64,000 bases of DNA from DATCZB01 sp035513215. Lineage in GTDB: Bacteria; Pseudomonadota; Gammaproteobacteria; Steroidobacterales; Rariloculaceae. A program made the translations under genes and the position numbers. The stretch spans positions 1 through 64,000 of the forward strand of contig DATKCK010000099.1 of the NCBI GenBank assembly GCA_035513215.1, in the 5' to 3' direction. The notes beneath the pieces were generated by a model, which was not told the origin of the DNA, ran no database searches, and saw only the letters and a program-made list of their open reading frames with translations. This document shows, piece by piece, positions 8,269 through 15,581 of the stretch (the stretch's first letter is position 1; each line of letters starts with the position of its first letter).

Positions 8269-8478
8269 ATGTCCACAAACCAGATCGGCGGCATCGTGCT
8301 GTTGTTGGCCGGCGCCGTCCTGCTGTACTTCGGTTACGAGGCGTCGCAGAGCGTCGGCGAACAGCTGCGCGAGACGTTTACGGGTCGATTCACGGACTCG
8401 ACTACGTGGTACTTCGTGTTCGGCGTTGCCGCAGCCGCGGCCGGTATCGGCCTGCTCGTTTTCCGGCGCCGGGCTTAG
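8269..8478 (+). CDS. DUF3185 family membrane protein
   Basis: A 69-residue protein with two membrane helices (residues about 6-24 and 46-65) separated by a conserved soluble loop (YEASQSVGEQLRETFTGRFTDSTTWY), the pattern of DUF3185. The ATG at 8269 follows an AGGAAAC ribosome site; an upstream in-frame start at 8104 would add a non-conserved extension and was not used. The biochemical role of the family is unknown. Regulation is probably through the palindrome at 8127. Confidence 0.88.
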   Translation: MSTNQIGGIVLLLAGAVLLYFGYEASQSVGEQLRETFTGRFTDSTTWYFVFGVAAAAAGIGLLVFRRRA

Positions 8479-8697
8479 CCGCTCGTCGATGAGATCGGCT
8501 ATCGTAATTCAGCGCCGGGCCGTCTGGCAGGTCGCGCGACCTCCTTCTTGACGACCCCGTAGCACTCACACACGCCGCTCCAGCGCCGGCCGGCGGTTGC
8601 AGACGGCGGTCTGCGCCATTCGCGAAATCAACGCTTGTGCTTAACATAACGCAATTCCCTCAGTGGGCCGGGGGCGTGATTGAACTCGCGCTGCTGC

Positions 8698-8711
8698 GTT
8701 CGGTGACGCAC
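8698..8711 (+). promoter_or_regulatory. GTKCG-N4-CGYAC palindrome, copy 3
   Basis: GTTCG-GTGA-CGCAC, 58 bases before the diguanylate cyclase start at 8770. A TTGACA hexamer follows at about 8720, so a promoter may overlap or lie just downstream. Confidence 0.6.
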
Positions 8712-8769
8712 ATACAGGGCTTGACACAGCCGCTATTCTTTGAATACCCACACATTCTGAGTTATTGCC

Positions 8770-10224
8770 ATGTCTTTCGACAGGACTGCTGCGGCTAGCG
8801 CAGATCCGCCATTTAGAGACGCCTGCTTGGATGCAGTGCTCGAAGGTTCCCCGCTCGGCATTCTCATCTCGGATTCGGACTGTCGCTGTGTGTATAGCAA
8901 CATGGCGTATCAGACCATTTCCGGCCTGACGGCCGAGGAGTCTTTCGGAGACCACTGGATCGCCGCGATTCACCCCGGGGACCGCCAGCTGGCGCTTTCC
9001 GCCTGGCGAGATGCGCCTTCAGATCGGGCGCCGCTATGGCACGAGATTCGATTACTGCGGCCGGATGGAGGCGTGCGCCACGTGCGTCTGCATATCGCAG
9101 CACTGCGTGAAGGCGGCCTCACGAACGTGCGCTATGTACACACGGTCGAGGATATCACAGCGAGAACGGAAGCAGAGGATGCGTTGCGGGCGGCGGAAGA
9201 GGCCTTGCTCGAGCAGAACGAGCGCGCCCAGGTCACGCTCGATTCCATCGGTGACGCAGTGCTCACGACCGATCGCCTCGGCAACGTCACGTATCTGAAT
9301 CACGTCGCGGAGACCTTGACCGGCTGGTCGCATGACAGCGCCTTGGGACGACCCATTGCGGAAGTCTTTAACATCGTCGACGGCGAAACACGACGACAGG
9401 CGGCAAATCCCGCGCAGCGCGCTATCGCCGAGGACAAGACCGTGGGACTGGCCATCGGCTGCGTGCTGCTCCGGCCAGACAGCACTGAGCTCAAGATCGA
9501 GGATTCCGCAGCGCCGATCCACGACCGCCAAGGAAGAGTCTCCGGCGCGGTTATCGTCTTTCGTGAGGCGAGCCAGTCGCGCACGATAACCGAGCGGATG
9601 GCGTACCTGGCCCAGCACGATTTTCTCACCGGCCTGCCCAATCGCGTGCTGCTCCGGGAGCGGCTGACCCAAGCGATCGGCCTCGCCCGGCGGCATGGCA
9701 GAGCCGTCGGCATCTTGTACCTGGATCTCGACAACTTCAAGCAAGTCAACGACTCGCTGGGCCACGAGAAGGGCGACCAATTGCTGCGGGCTGTGGCGAA
9801 TCGTCTGCTCGCATCCGTACGCGCTACGGATACGGTATGCCGCGAAGGCGGCGACGAGTTCGTGATATTGCTGAGCGCGCTCAAACGCTCCGCGGATGCC
9901 AATGATGTCGCCAAGAAGGTGCGCGCCGCCTTCGATATACCATTGCTCGTCGACGGTCGTGAATTTCGCGTTACCGTTAGCATCGGTATTAGCCTCTTTC
10001 CGCAGGACGGTGACAGCGTGGACGCCATGCTACGGGAGGCCGATACGGCGATGTATCGGGCGAAGGCCGATGGCGCCGGAAGTTGCCGATCTTCAAGCGT
10101 GAACATGAGAGCGTTGCACAGGCGGCCAGCCGGCGATGCCACACGAAAAGTTCTGTCACGAGACCCAGCGGGCGGCGCGTCACGCGCTGACTCGCCTCGC
10201 GCCGCACTGTCATCGAATCAATGA
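8770..10224 (+). CDS. PAS-PAS-GGDEF diguanylate cyclase
   Basis: A 484-residue sensor enzyme predicted to make c-di-GMP from two GTP. PAS domains cover about residues 18-135 (ending HTVEDITART) and 150-270. The GGDEF domain (about 278-440) has an intact active-site GGDEF (REGGDEFVILL) and an allosteric I-site RATD five residues before it, so product inhibition is expected. No membrane segment is seen. After the GGDEF domain a tail of about 50 residues (SSSVNMRALHRR) resembles the linker that normally leads into an EAL domain, but no EAL follows. The shared palindrome lies 58 bases upstream, linking c-di-GMP output to the stress genes around it. Confidence 0.93.
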   Translation: MSFDRTAAASADPPFRDACLDAVLEGSPLGILISDSDCRCVYSNMAYQTISGLTAEESFGDHWIAAIHPGDRQLALSAWRDAPSDRAPLWHEIRLLRPDGGVRHVRLHIAALREGGLTNVRYVHTVEDITARTEAEDALRAAEEALLEQNERAQVTLDSIGDAVLTTDRLGNVTYLNHVAETLTGWSHDSALGRPIAEVFNIVDGETRRQAANPAQRAIAEDKTVGLAIGCVLLRPDSTELKIEDSAAPIHDRQGRVSGAVIVFREASQSRTITERMAYLAQHDFLTGLPNRVLLRERLTQAIGLARRHGRAVGILYLDLDNFKQVNDSLGHEKGDQLLRAVANRLLASVRATDTVCREGGDEFVILLSALKRSADANDVAKKVRAAFDIPLLVDGREFRVTVSIGISLFPQDGDSVDAMLREADTAMYRAKADGAGSCRSSSVNMRALHRRPAGDATRKVLSRDPAGGASRADSPRAALSSNQ

Positions 10225-10334
10225 GGCATCAGCTGCCGCGATTGCCGTATGCGGCACTCGAGCCGTTGAGCGATGCGCGGCCAATGACTTGCTCTGGAGA
10301 TGGCAGATGCGACGGTCTGATCATTGTGCCGTGG

Positions 10335-10348
10335 GTGCGTCAGCGTAC
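10335..10348 (+). promoter_or_regulatory. GTKCG-N4-CGYAC palindrome, copy 4
   Basis: GTGCG-TCAG-CGTAC followed by AGAC, 70 bases before the first YqjD-like gene. The surrounding 60 bases are duplicated with few changes at copy 10 (23653). Confidence 0.65.
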
Positions 10349-10418
10349 AGACACAAATGACCCGCTCGCGCATTCTCACTTGACTGAACGAAACCAATGA
10401 TCAAGCGAAGGAGCGGAT

Positions 10419-10712
10419 ATGTCCCAGCTTAGCGGTACGACTGAACGCGGCGATTCCACGACCGACCGTCTCGCGACGATGGCGCACGAGACGATCGACC
10501 GCGTAACGCCGAAAGCGAATCGCGCCGAAACCGAAATGCGCGATACGGCGGCGAGAACCGCCGAGGGCGTCAAGAATCTGGAGGAGCACGCGATGGACAC
10601 GGCCAAGGATGGCCTGCACAAAGCGCAAGCATACATCCAGGAGAACCCGCTCATGGCCGCCGGGATCGCATTGGGGGCTGGAGCCCTGCTGAGCATGCTG
10701 CTCCGACGTTAG
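10419..10712 (+). CDS. YqjD/ElaB-like (DUF883) membrane-anchored protein, copy 1
   Basis: A 97-residue protein with a long amphipathic, probably coiled helix (residues about 15-70) and a C-terminal membrane anchor (NPLMAAGIALGAGALLSMLLRR), the form of DUF883 proteins. E. coli YqjD and ElaB bind ribosomes at the inner membrane in stationary phase. It is followed at short distance by a YqjE-like and a third small gene, mirroring the E. coli yqjD-yqjE-yqjK order. A close paralogue lies at 23788-24084. The ribosome site is AAGGAGCGG. Confidence 0.88.
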   Translation: MSQLSGTTERGDSTTDRLATMAHETIDRVTPKANRAETEMRDTAARTAEGVKNLEEHAMDTAKDGLHKAQAYIQENPLMAAGIALGAGALLSMLLRR

Positions 10713-10730
10713 CGATGGCATTGGGCAGCG

Positions 10731-11135
10731 ATGCACTCCGTTGAGGAATTCTTTCGCGCTGTCTCGCAGCGCGTGCAGGATCTCGTCGAGCTTGCCGAGG
10801 CAGAGACCCGTTTGGCCGCGCTCAGCGGACTCACGATGATTTTCTCCATAATGATTGCCGCGGTCGCGCTTGTAGTTGCCTGGGGGCTCCTTGTGGCTTG
10901 CGTCTTGTTTGTTTTCTCACGCACGCCTCTCGGCTGGCCGATTCCGGCATTCATTGTCGCGCTTGGCCATGTAGCGCTCGCGTATTTCCTCTGGCAATAC
11001 GCCGTGCGGCTGAGCCGCAATCTGACCTTGCCCGAGTTGCGAACCTCGCTGCGCGGCCGCATCGAACCGCAGAAAATCGAACCGCAGAAAACGGAGACTC
11101 ATGAAAATGTCGCGCTGGTTGCCGGCGGATCTTGA
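10731..11135 (+). CDS. YqjE-like / phage-holin family membrane protein (DUF1469)
   Basis: A 134-residue membrane protein. The N-terminal amphipathic helix (EEFFRAVSQRVQDLVELAEAETRLAA) leads into two membrane helices (about 32-60 and 70-92), the pattern of the DUF1469 or 'phage holin family' group that includes YqjE. It lies 18 bases after the YqjD-like gene. The C-terminal tail contains an exact 15-base tandem repeat (11061-11075 and 11076-11090) coding for IEPQK twice. The role in the cell is unknown; the operon suggests a membrane stress module. Confidence 0.8.
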   Translation: MHSVEEFFRAVSQRVQDLVELAEAETRLAALSGLTMIFSIMIAAVALVVAWGLLVACVLFVFSRTPLGWPIPAFIVALGHVALAYFLWQYAVRLSRNLTLPELRTSLRGRIEPQKIEPQKTETHENVALVAGGS

Positions 11136-11445
11136 CCGTCAGCGGCTCGTTGTGAGTCGTATTGCGCGACGCAGCGAGCTCGATCTACGGGCACTCGCAG
11201 CTGCGCGCGCCCGGCTGGTAGCGGCAGTCCACAAGCAGATCGGCGCGCCTCTCGCGCTCACGGGCTGCTTCGTTGCCGGCATGATGGTTGTGCCCCGCAC
11301 GCCGCCGCACCGCGAGCCGGGCGCGGCGCAGCGAGGCGCGGGCTGGCTCCGGCACGTTACGACCCTGTTCAGGACTATCGCACTGGCCGGGACTGGATAC
11401 AGTGCCGTGTTTCGGGACAATCGCCGGTCCGTGCATAAAAACTGA
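11101..11445 (+). CDS. Third gene of the yqjDE-like operon, possibly YqjK-like
   Basis: A 114-residue basic protein overlapping the YqjE-like gene by 35 bases, with a ribosome site CGGAGA before the ATG at 11101. It has an arginine- and alanine-rich helix (SRIARRSELDLRALAAARARLVAA) and one weak hydrophobic segment (APLALTGCFVAGMMVV). Position matches YqjK in the E. coli operon, but sequence similarity is too weak to be sure. The C-terminal third is low in recognisable structure. Confidence 0.6.
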   Translation: MKMSRWLPADLDRQRLVVSRIARRSELDLRALAAARARLVAAVHKQIGAPLALTGCFVAGMMVVPRTPPHREPGAAQRGAGWLRHVTTLFRTIALAGTGYSAVFRDNRRSVHKN

Positions 11446-11473
11446 CGGCGTTGAGTCCGCAGTCGGCAGTTCA

Positions 11474-11487
11474 GTGCGATGGCGTAC
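11474..11487 (+). promoter_or_regulatory. GTKCG-N4-CGYAC palindrome, copy 5
   Basis: GTGCG-ATGG-CGTAC followed by AGAT, 55 bases before the M48 protease start at 11543. Confidence 0.6.
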
Positions 11488-11542
11488 AGATTGGTGGTGC
11501 CTCGATCAGCGATGATCCCGTCTATCCAAACGGGAGAATCGC

Positions 11543-13576
11543 ATGATTGTCAACAAAGCTCACCAGTGGGTCATCAGGATTTGGCTCGCGACACTGATGG
11601 CGGTGTCGACGGGGACTGTCCTGGCGCAAACCCAGTTCAAGCAGGGATTCAACCTCTTTTCCGTCGAGCAGGATCTCGAGATCGGGCGGCAATCCTCTAT
11701 CGAGGCGGAACGCCAGCTTCCAATCCTCGATAATCGTTCGATCGAAGACTACATCAATGAGATCGGTGAGCGCCTTGCGGCCGTCGCCCCCGGCGCGAAT
11801 TTCCCTTACCAGTTCAAGATCGTCAATGCCTCTGACATCAACGCGTTTGCGCTGCCCGGCGGCTATCTGTATCTGAACCGCGGCCTCATCGAGGCTGCCC
11901 AGAGCGAGGGCCAACTCGCCGGCGTCATGGCGCATGAGATGGCGCATGTCGCATTACGGCATGGGACCAATCAGGCATCGAAGGCGTATATGGCACAGGG
12001 CGGTCTGAGCCTTCTGGCAGGGCTCCTCCGCGAGGAAGACCATTCCACGGATCAGCAGATCGCCGCGATCGGCGGTTTCGGACTCAATACGCTGTTCCTG
12101 AAATTCAGCCGAGCGGCTGAGGAGCAGGCCGACGTCACGGGCGTGCAGATGATGGCCGCAGCCGGCTACGACCCGGCAGACATGGCGGACTTCTTCGTCA
12201 TCCTCGCACAGACGCAGGATCGCGAGCCGGGCAAGGTGGCGCAGTTCTTCAGCAGCCATCCCGCACCCTCGAATCGTTCCGCCCGCATCAATGAAGAGAT
12301 AGCGCTGTTGCGCGTGAATGAGACTCGGCCCGTCGGCGGATTCGCCGAGGTCCAGTCCGAGCTGTCGGGCATGCGGCCCGCGCCATCGATGCAACAGATT
12401 GCCGATGGGCAGAGCGCTCCGTCCCGTGAGTCGCGACCGGCGCGCTCCGATCGATCGGTGCCCGAGATCCGCGTCGAGGGCCCGTCCGATGAATTCGAGA
12501 CCTACGTGCAGCGCGACGAGCTCTTTGAGATCGGGTACCCGAGCAACTGGAATGTATACGAGCCAGCTCAAGGTTACGGTGTCACCATTGCACCGGAAGG
12601 CGGGCTGGTAGACGCGGGCAGCGTGGAAATGGACATCGTGTCTGGCGTCATCGTCAACCATTACGCTCCGCTCGCAGACGACGTCCGCGACGGCCGCGCG
12701 TACATCGATGGCGATACGAGTCTCGTGCATGCGACCAACGATCTCGTGGCCCATATTCTGGGGGTCAACCCCAACCTGGATCTGGTCCGGGATTCGGAAC
12801 GACGAAGCAGAATCGACGGGGCAGACTCGATTTCCGTCGTGCTTTCCGGCCGTTCGCCGGTGACGCGGCAAGAAGAGCGTGTGACGGTATTCAGTCGCGA
12901 GATTCCGGACGACCACGTCATTTACGCGCTTTTCATTGCGCCGGAACAGGACTATCGCCAACTGAACGAAACCTTCAATCGCATGATCTCAAGTCTGCGC
13001 GTGAGCAACGAGTCGATACACGACTCCCGCGCCGAACTGCCCGGCCGAAGCTCGCCGTCCGGCAGCAGCTGGCTCACCGTGCCCGCCGGTACTGTGCTCA
13101 TGGTCACGTTCGAGCAAGCCCTGTCGAGTGCGAGCAGCCAGGCGGGCGACCGCTTCAGCGCGCGTGTCGTCGAGCCGGTGAGCGTGAACGGGCGAGAAGC
13201 GATTGCAACCGCATCGATGATTTCCGGTCGGGTCGTGAGCGTAGAGCGCGCCGGGAGATTCGGCGATCTCGCGCAGTTGAACCTCGAATTCACGAGCCTT
13301 CGGGTCGGGTCGGGTGTCGAGAGGCCGATCTCGGCCTCTTTCCACGGCGAGGGTGAGGCTCAATCGACAAGGGACGCCGTCCTCATCGGTGGTGCCGCTG
13401 CCGGAGGCGCAGTCCTCGGCAAGGTGCTCGGTGACGATTCCGAGAGCACGGTGCTCGGTGCGCTGATTGGCGGTGCAATCGGCACGGGTATCGCGGCCCG
13501 AAATCGGGGCGAAGAGGTCACGATTCCTAAGGGGGTGGTGATCGAGATCCATCTCGATGCGCCGTTCGACCGGTAA
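11543..13576 (+). CDS. Exported M48 metalloprotease with C-terminal glycine-zipper region
   Basis: A 677-residue protein with a signal peptide (cleavage near LAQT, residue 29). The M48 domain has the zinc motif HEMAH at residues 131-135 and a third ligand Glu in SRAAEEQAD near 197, as in the periplasmic protease BepA. The central part (about 310-490) is a separate beta-rich region (DELFEIGYPSNWNVYEP), and the last 180 residues carry a glycine-zipper segment (GGAAAGGAVLGKVLG, GALIGGAIGTGIAA). This is longer than BepA, which ends in TPR repeats. A role in outer-membrane quality control is likely. The shared palindrome is upstream. Confidence 0.88.
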   Translation: MIVNKAHQWVIRIWLATLMAVSTGTVLAQTQFKQGFNLFSVEQDLEIGRQSSIEAERQLPILDNRSIEDYINEIGERLAAVAPGANFPYQFKIVNASDINAFALPGGYLYLNRGLIEAAQSEGQLAGVMAHEMAHVALRHGTNQASKAYMAQGGLSLLAGLLREEDHSTDQQIAAIGGFGLNTLFLKFSRAAEEQADVTGVQMMAAAGYDPADMADFFVILAQTQDREPGKVAQFFSSHPAPSNRSARINEEIALLRVNETRPVGGFAEVQSELSGMRPAPSMQQIADGQSAPSRESRPARSDRSVPEIRVEGPSDEFETYVQRDELFEIGYPSNWNVYEPAQGYGVTIAPEGGLVDAGSVEMDIVSGVIVNHYAPLADDVRDGRAYIDGDTSLVHATNDLVAHILGVNPNLDLVRDSERRSRIDGADSISVVLSGRSPVTRQEERVTVFSREIPDDHVIYALFIAPEQDYRQLNETFNRMISSLRVSNESIHDSRAELPGRSSPSGSSWLTVPAGTVLMVTFEQALSSASSQAGDRFSARVVEPVSVNGREAIATASMISGRVVSVERAGRFGDLAQLNLEFTSLRVGSGVERPISASFHGEGEAQSTRDAVLIGGAAAGGAVLGKVLGDDSESTVLGALIGGAIGTGIAARNRGEEVTIPKGVVIEIHLDAPFDR

Positions 13577-13701
13577 TGCGCACGGTCATTTCGGCGATGT
13601 TTACGGGCCGAAAAATCCTTGGGCGCCCGCCTGATGACGCGGGCTAGCCGGCCGTCTCCTCGCGCGCGTGCGAGTCATAGGTGACGATAACTGGGGTGTT
13701 G

Positions 13702-13715
13702 GTGCGTTGCCGCAC
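13702..13715 (+). promoter_or_regulatory. GTKCG-N4-CGYAC palindrome, copy 6
   Basis: GTGCG-TTGC-CGCAC followed by AGAC: the only copy with fully complementary arms. It is 58 bases before the small gene at 13774. Confidence 0.65.
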
Positions 13716-13773
13716 AGACGATCGGCCAGCCGCATGGGAATCTGCCGGTGAGCTCCACACCGGGAGAGGAACC

Positions 13774-14019
13774 ATGCTCGAGAACGTCGCGAATCTGAGG
13801 ACCTCGGAGGTAGAGTTGCGGCAGCAGCTGTCGGCGCTCGAATGCGACTGGCTGACCAGTTGTCTGCACGCCCAGAACGGCGTCGCGGATGTGAAGTGGG
13901 ATAAAACGCGCCGACTGTTCGTCGACTACGATCCCGATATTTTCGGGAGTGCGGAGCTCGTCGACTTCCTGCGTACTTGCGGCGTCCCGGTGGCCGCGGT
14001 ACGAGCCGGGTACGCGTAG
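13774..14019 (+). CDS. Small protein with possible ferredoxin-like (HMA-like) fold
   Basis: An 81-residue soluble protein starting at an ATG behind a GAGAGG ribosome site. The pattern helix-strand (VADVKWDKTRRLFVDYDPDIF) then helix (SAELVDFLRTCG) and a final strand resembles the HMA/ferredoxin-like fold, but the CxxC metal motif is absent. An in-frame start at 13681 would run through the palindrome and was rejected. It lies just before a Crp/Fnr regulator gene on the same strand. Function is unknown. Confidence 0.65.
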   Translation: MLENVANLRTSEVELRQQLSALECDWLTSCLHAQNGVADVKWDKTRRLFVDYDPDIFGSAELVDFLRTCGVPVAAVRAGYA

Positions 14020-14077
14020 CTCAGGAACAAAAGAGATCGATAACGTGCCCACGCCCGGTCCGATTCGGGGTTGAACC

Positions 14078-14938
14078 GTGAATACGACGCTTGAACTAAC
14101 AGCAAGGTCCTCGCCGGCAGCGAATCTTGTGCTTGCAGCACTGCCCGAGGCGGCCTATCGACGGCTGCGACCGCAGCTGGAATTCGTTCCGCTGCCGTCC
14201 GGTCGAGTCCTTTCTGAACCCGGCGACGCCGTCACTCATGTATTTTTCCCAACCTCGGGCATCGTTTCCCTGCTGACCCCACTGGAGAGCGGTACCTCGA
14301 CGGGCATTGCGCTCATCGGCAACGAGGGTGTGATCGGAACGCCCGTGATTCTCCAGGGACTGAGCGCCAGAGAACCGCTCCACCGAACGGTCGTGCAGTG
14401 CGCCGGTTATGCCTACCGGGCGCGGTCAGATTGCGTGCTGAAGGAATTTGAGCGCGACGGCGAGTTGCGGCACTTGCTGTTGCGTGTTGCCCAGGCGCTG
14501 ATCACGCAGATCGCGCAGAATGCAGCGTGCAGCAAGCGCCACATGCTGTCGGAGCGGCTGTGCACCTGGTTGCTACACGCCCTTGACCGCTCACCTGACG
14601 ACGAGATATACATGACGCAGAGCAGTCTCTCGGAGCTGCTGGGCGTACGCCGCGAGAGCATCAGCCAGGCAGCAGCACACTTGCGAAGCTCAGGTCGGAT
14701 TGTATATCGGCGCGGCCACATCCACGTGCCAGACCGGCTGCTGCTGGAACGGCGGGCGTGCGAGTGCTACGCCGTGGTCAGCCGGGAATACGCGCGTTTG
14801 GTCGGGAACCTCGGCGCGATAGGCCGTAAGGCGCCAAGCTACGGCAGTGTCAGAGGCGTTAGAGAAGGTGACTGGAGGCTGAATGTTCAAACCCACCGTC
14901 GAATCCAACAGAAGCTTGAACTTACGCGTCGATGCTGA
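14078..14938 (+). CDS. Crp/Fnr-family transcriptional regulator, copy 1
   Basis: A 286-residue regulator. The cyclic-nucleotide-binding-like beta barrel occupies about residues 20-130 (VFFPTSGIVSLL, ALIGNEGVIG), followed by the dimer helix and a C-terminal winged helix with recognition helix LSELLGVRRESISQAAAHL near 185-203. No FNR-type cysteine cluster is seen and the phosphate-binding cassette is not cAMP-like, so the signal is unknown. The start is GTG at 14078. It shares clear similarity, including the C-terminal CECY motif, with the regulator at 19450. Its 3' end overlaps the PAS gene by 56 bases. Confidence 0.88.
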   Translation: MNTTLELTARSSPAANLVLAALPEAAYRRLRPQLEFVPLPSGRVLSEPGDAVTHVFFPTSGIVSLLTPLESGTSTGIALIGNEGVIGTPVILQGLSAREPLHRTVVQCAGYAYRARSDCVLKEFERDGELRHLLLRVAQALITQIAQNAACSKRHMLSERLCTWLLHALDRSPDDEIYMTQSSLSELLGVRRESISQAAAHLRSSGRIVYRRGHIHVPDRLLLERRACECYAVVSREYARLVGNLGAIGRKAPSYGSVRGVREGDWRLNVQTHRRIQQKLELTRRC

Positions 14939-15497
14939 GACCCAGCTCAGAGAAGGTCGCGCTCCGCCGAGCAGCGGCGTGCCAACCAACGCGGGCGCTC
15001 TGAGCCTGCTCCATAAGCTGGCCAGCACGCCTGCGAGCGCCGACGACGCGCTCAAGTTACTGCATGAGTTACAGGTCCACCAGGTGGAGCTGGATTTGCA
15101 GAATGAGCAGCTCGACACCACTCGGCGCGAGCTTGCCGAAGACTTGGCTCGTTACCGGGGGCTCTACCAATTCGCGCCGACGGGATACTTCAACGTCGGC
15201 AGTGACGGCGACATCCTCGAAGGAAATCTTGCCGGTGCCGACCTGTTCGGAGTGAGGCAAGGCGAACTGGTCGGTCGCCGTATCGACAGTATCCTCGCGC
15301 CTGGCAGCCGGCCCGTACTGCTGGCCTTGCTGCAGCAGGTGCGTGAAAACGGTTCGAGGGCCGCTTGTGAGGTGACGTCCGGCGGCGAGGCAGCTGGCTC
15401 TCGCCAGTGGCGGGTGGTGGCCGGTATCGGCCCCGGCCCCGGGGCCGGGTCTTGGCTGATCGTCATCATAGATCTCGGCCCATCGCAGGCGGCGTGA
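14883..15497 (+). CDS. PAS-domain protein without output domain
   Basis: A 204-residue soluble protein. A helical segment (LLHELQVHQVELDLQNEQLDTTRRELAE, about residues 60-87) is typical of the stretch before PAS domains in hybrid kinases; a PAS domain follows (YRGLYQFAPTGYFNVGSDGDILEGN, about 92-200). There is no kinase, GGDEF or receiver domain. The ATG has a strong GGAGG site although it lies inside the preceding crp-like gene. It sits directly before a CheB-CheR-PAS fusion gene and may be a sensory partner. Confidence 0.75.
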   Translation: MFKPTVESNRSLNLRVDAETQLREGRAPPSSGVPTNAGALSLLHKLASTPASADDALKLLHELQVHQVELDLQNEQLDTTRRELAEDLARYRGLYQFAPTGYFNVGSDGDILEGNLAGADLFGVRQGELVGRRIDSILAPGSRPVLLALLQQVRENGSRAACEVTSGGEAAGSRQWRVVAGIGPGPGAGSWLIVIIDLGPSQAA

Positions 15498-15581
15498 CCT
15501 GCGCCGGAATTCTGCGACCCAGGCCGCCGAGAACCGGCCGCGAGGCGTGCATATAGACCCCGGTTGAGGGCATGCTGTCGC

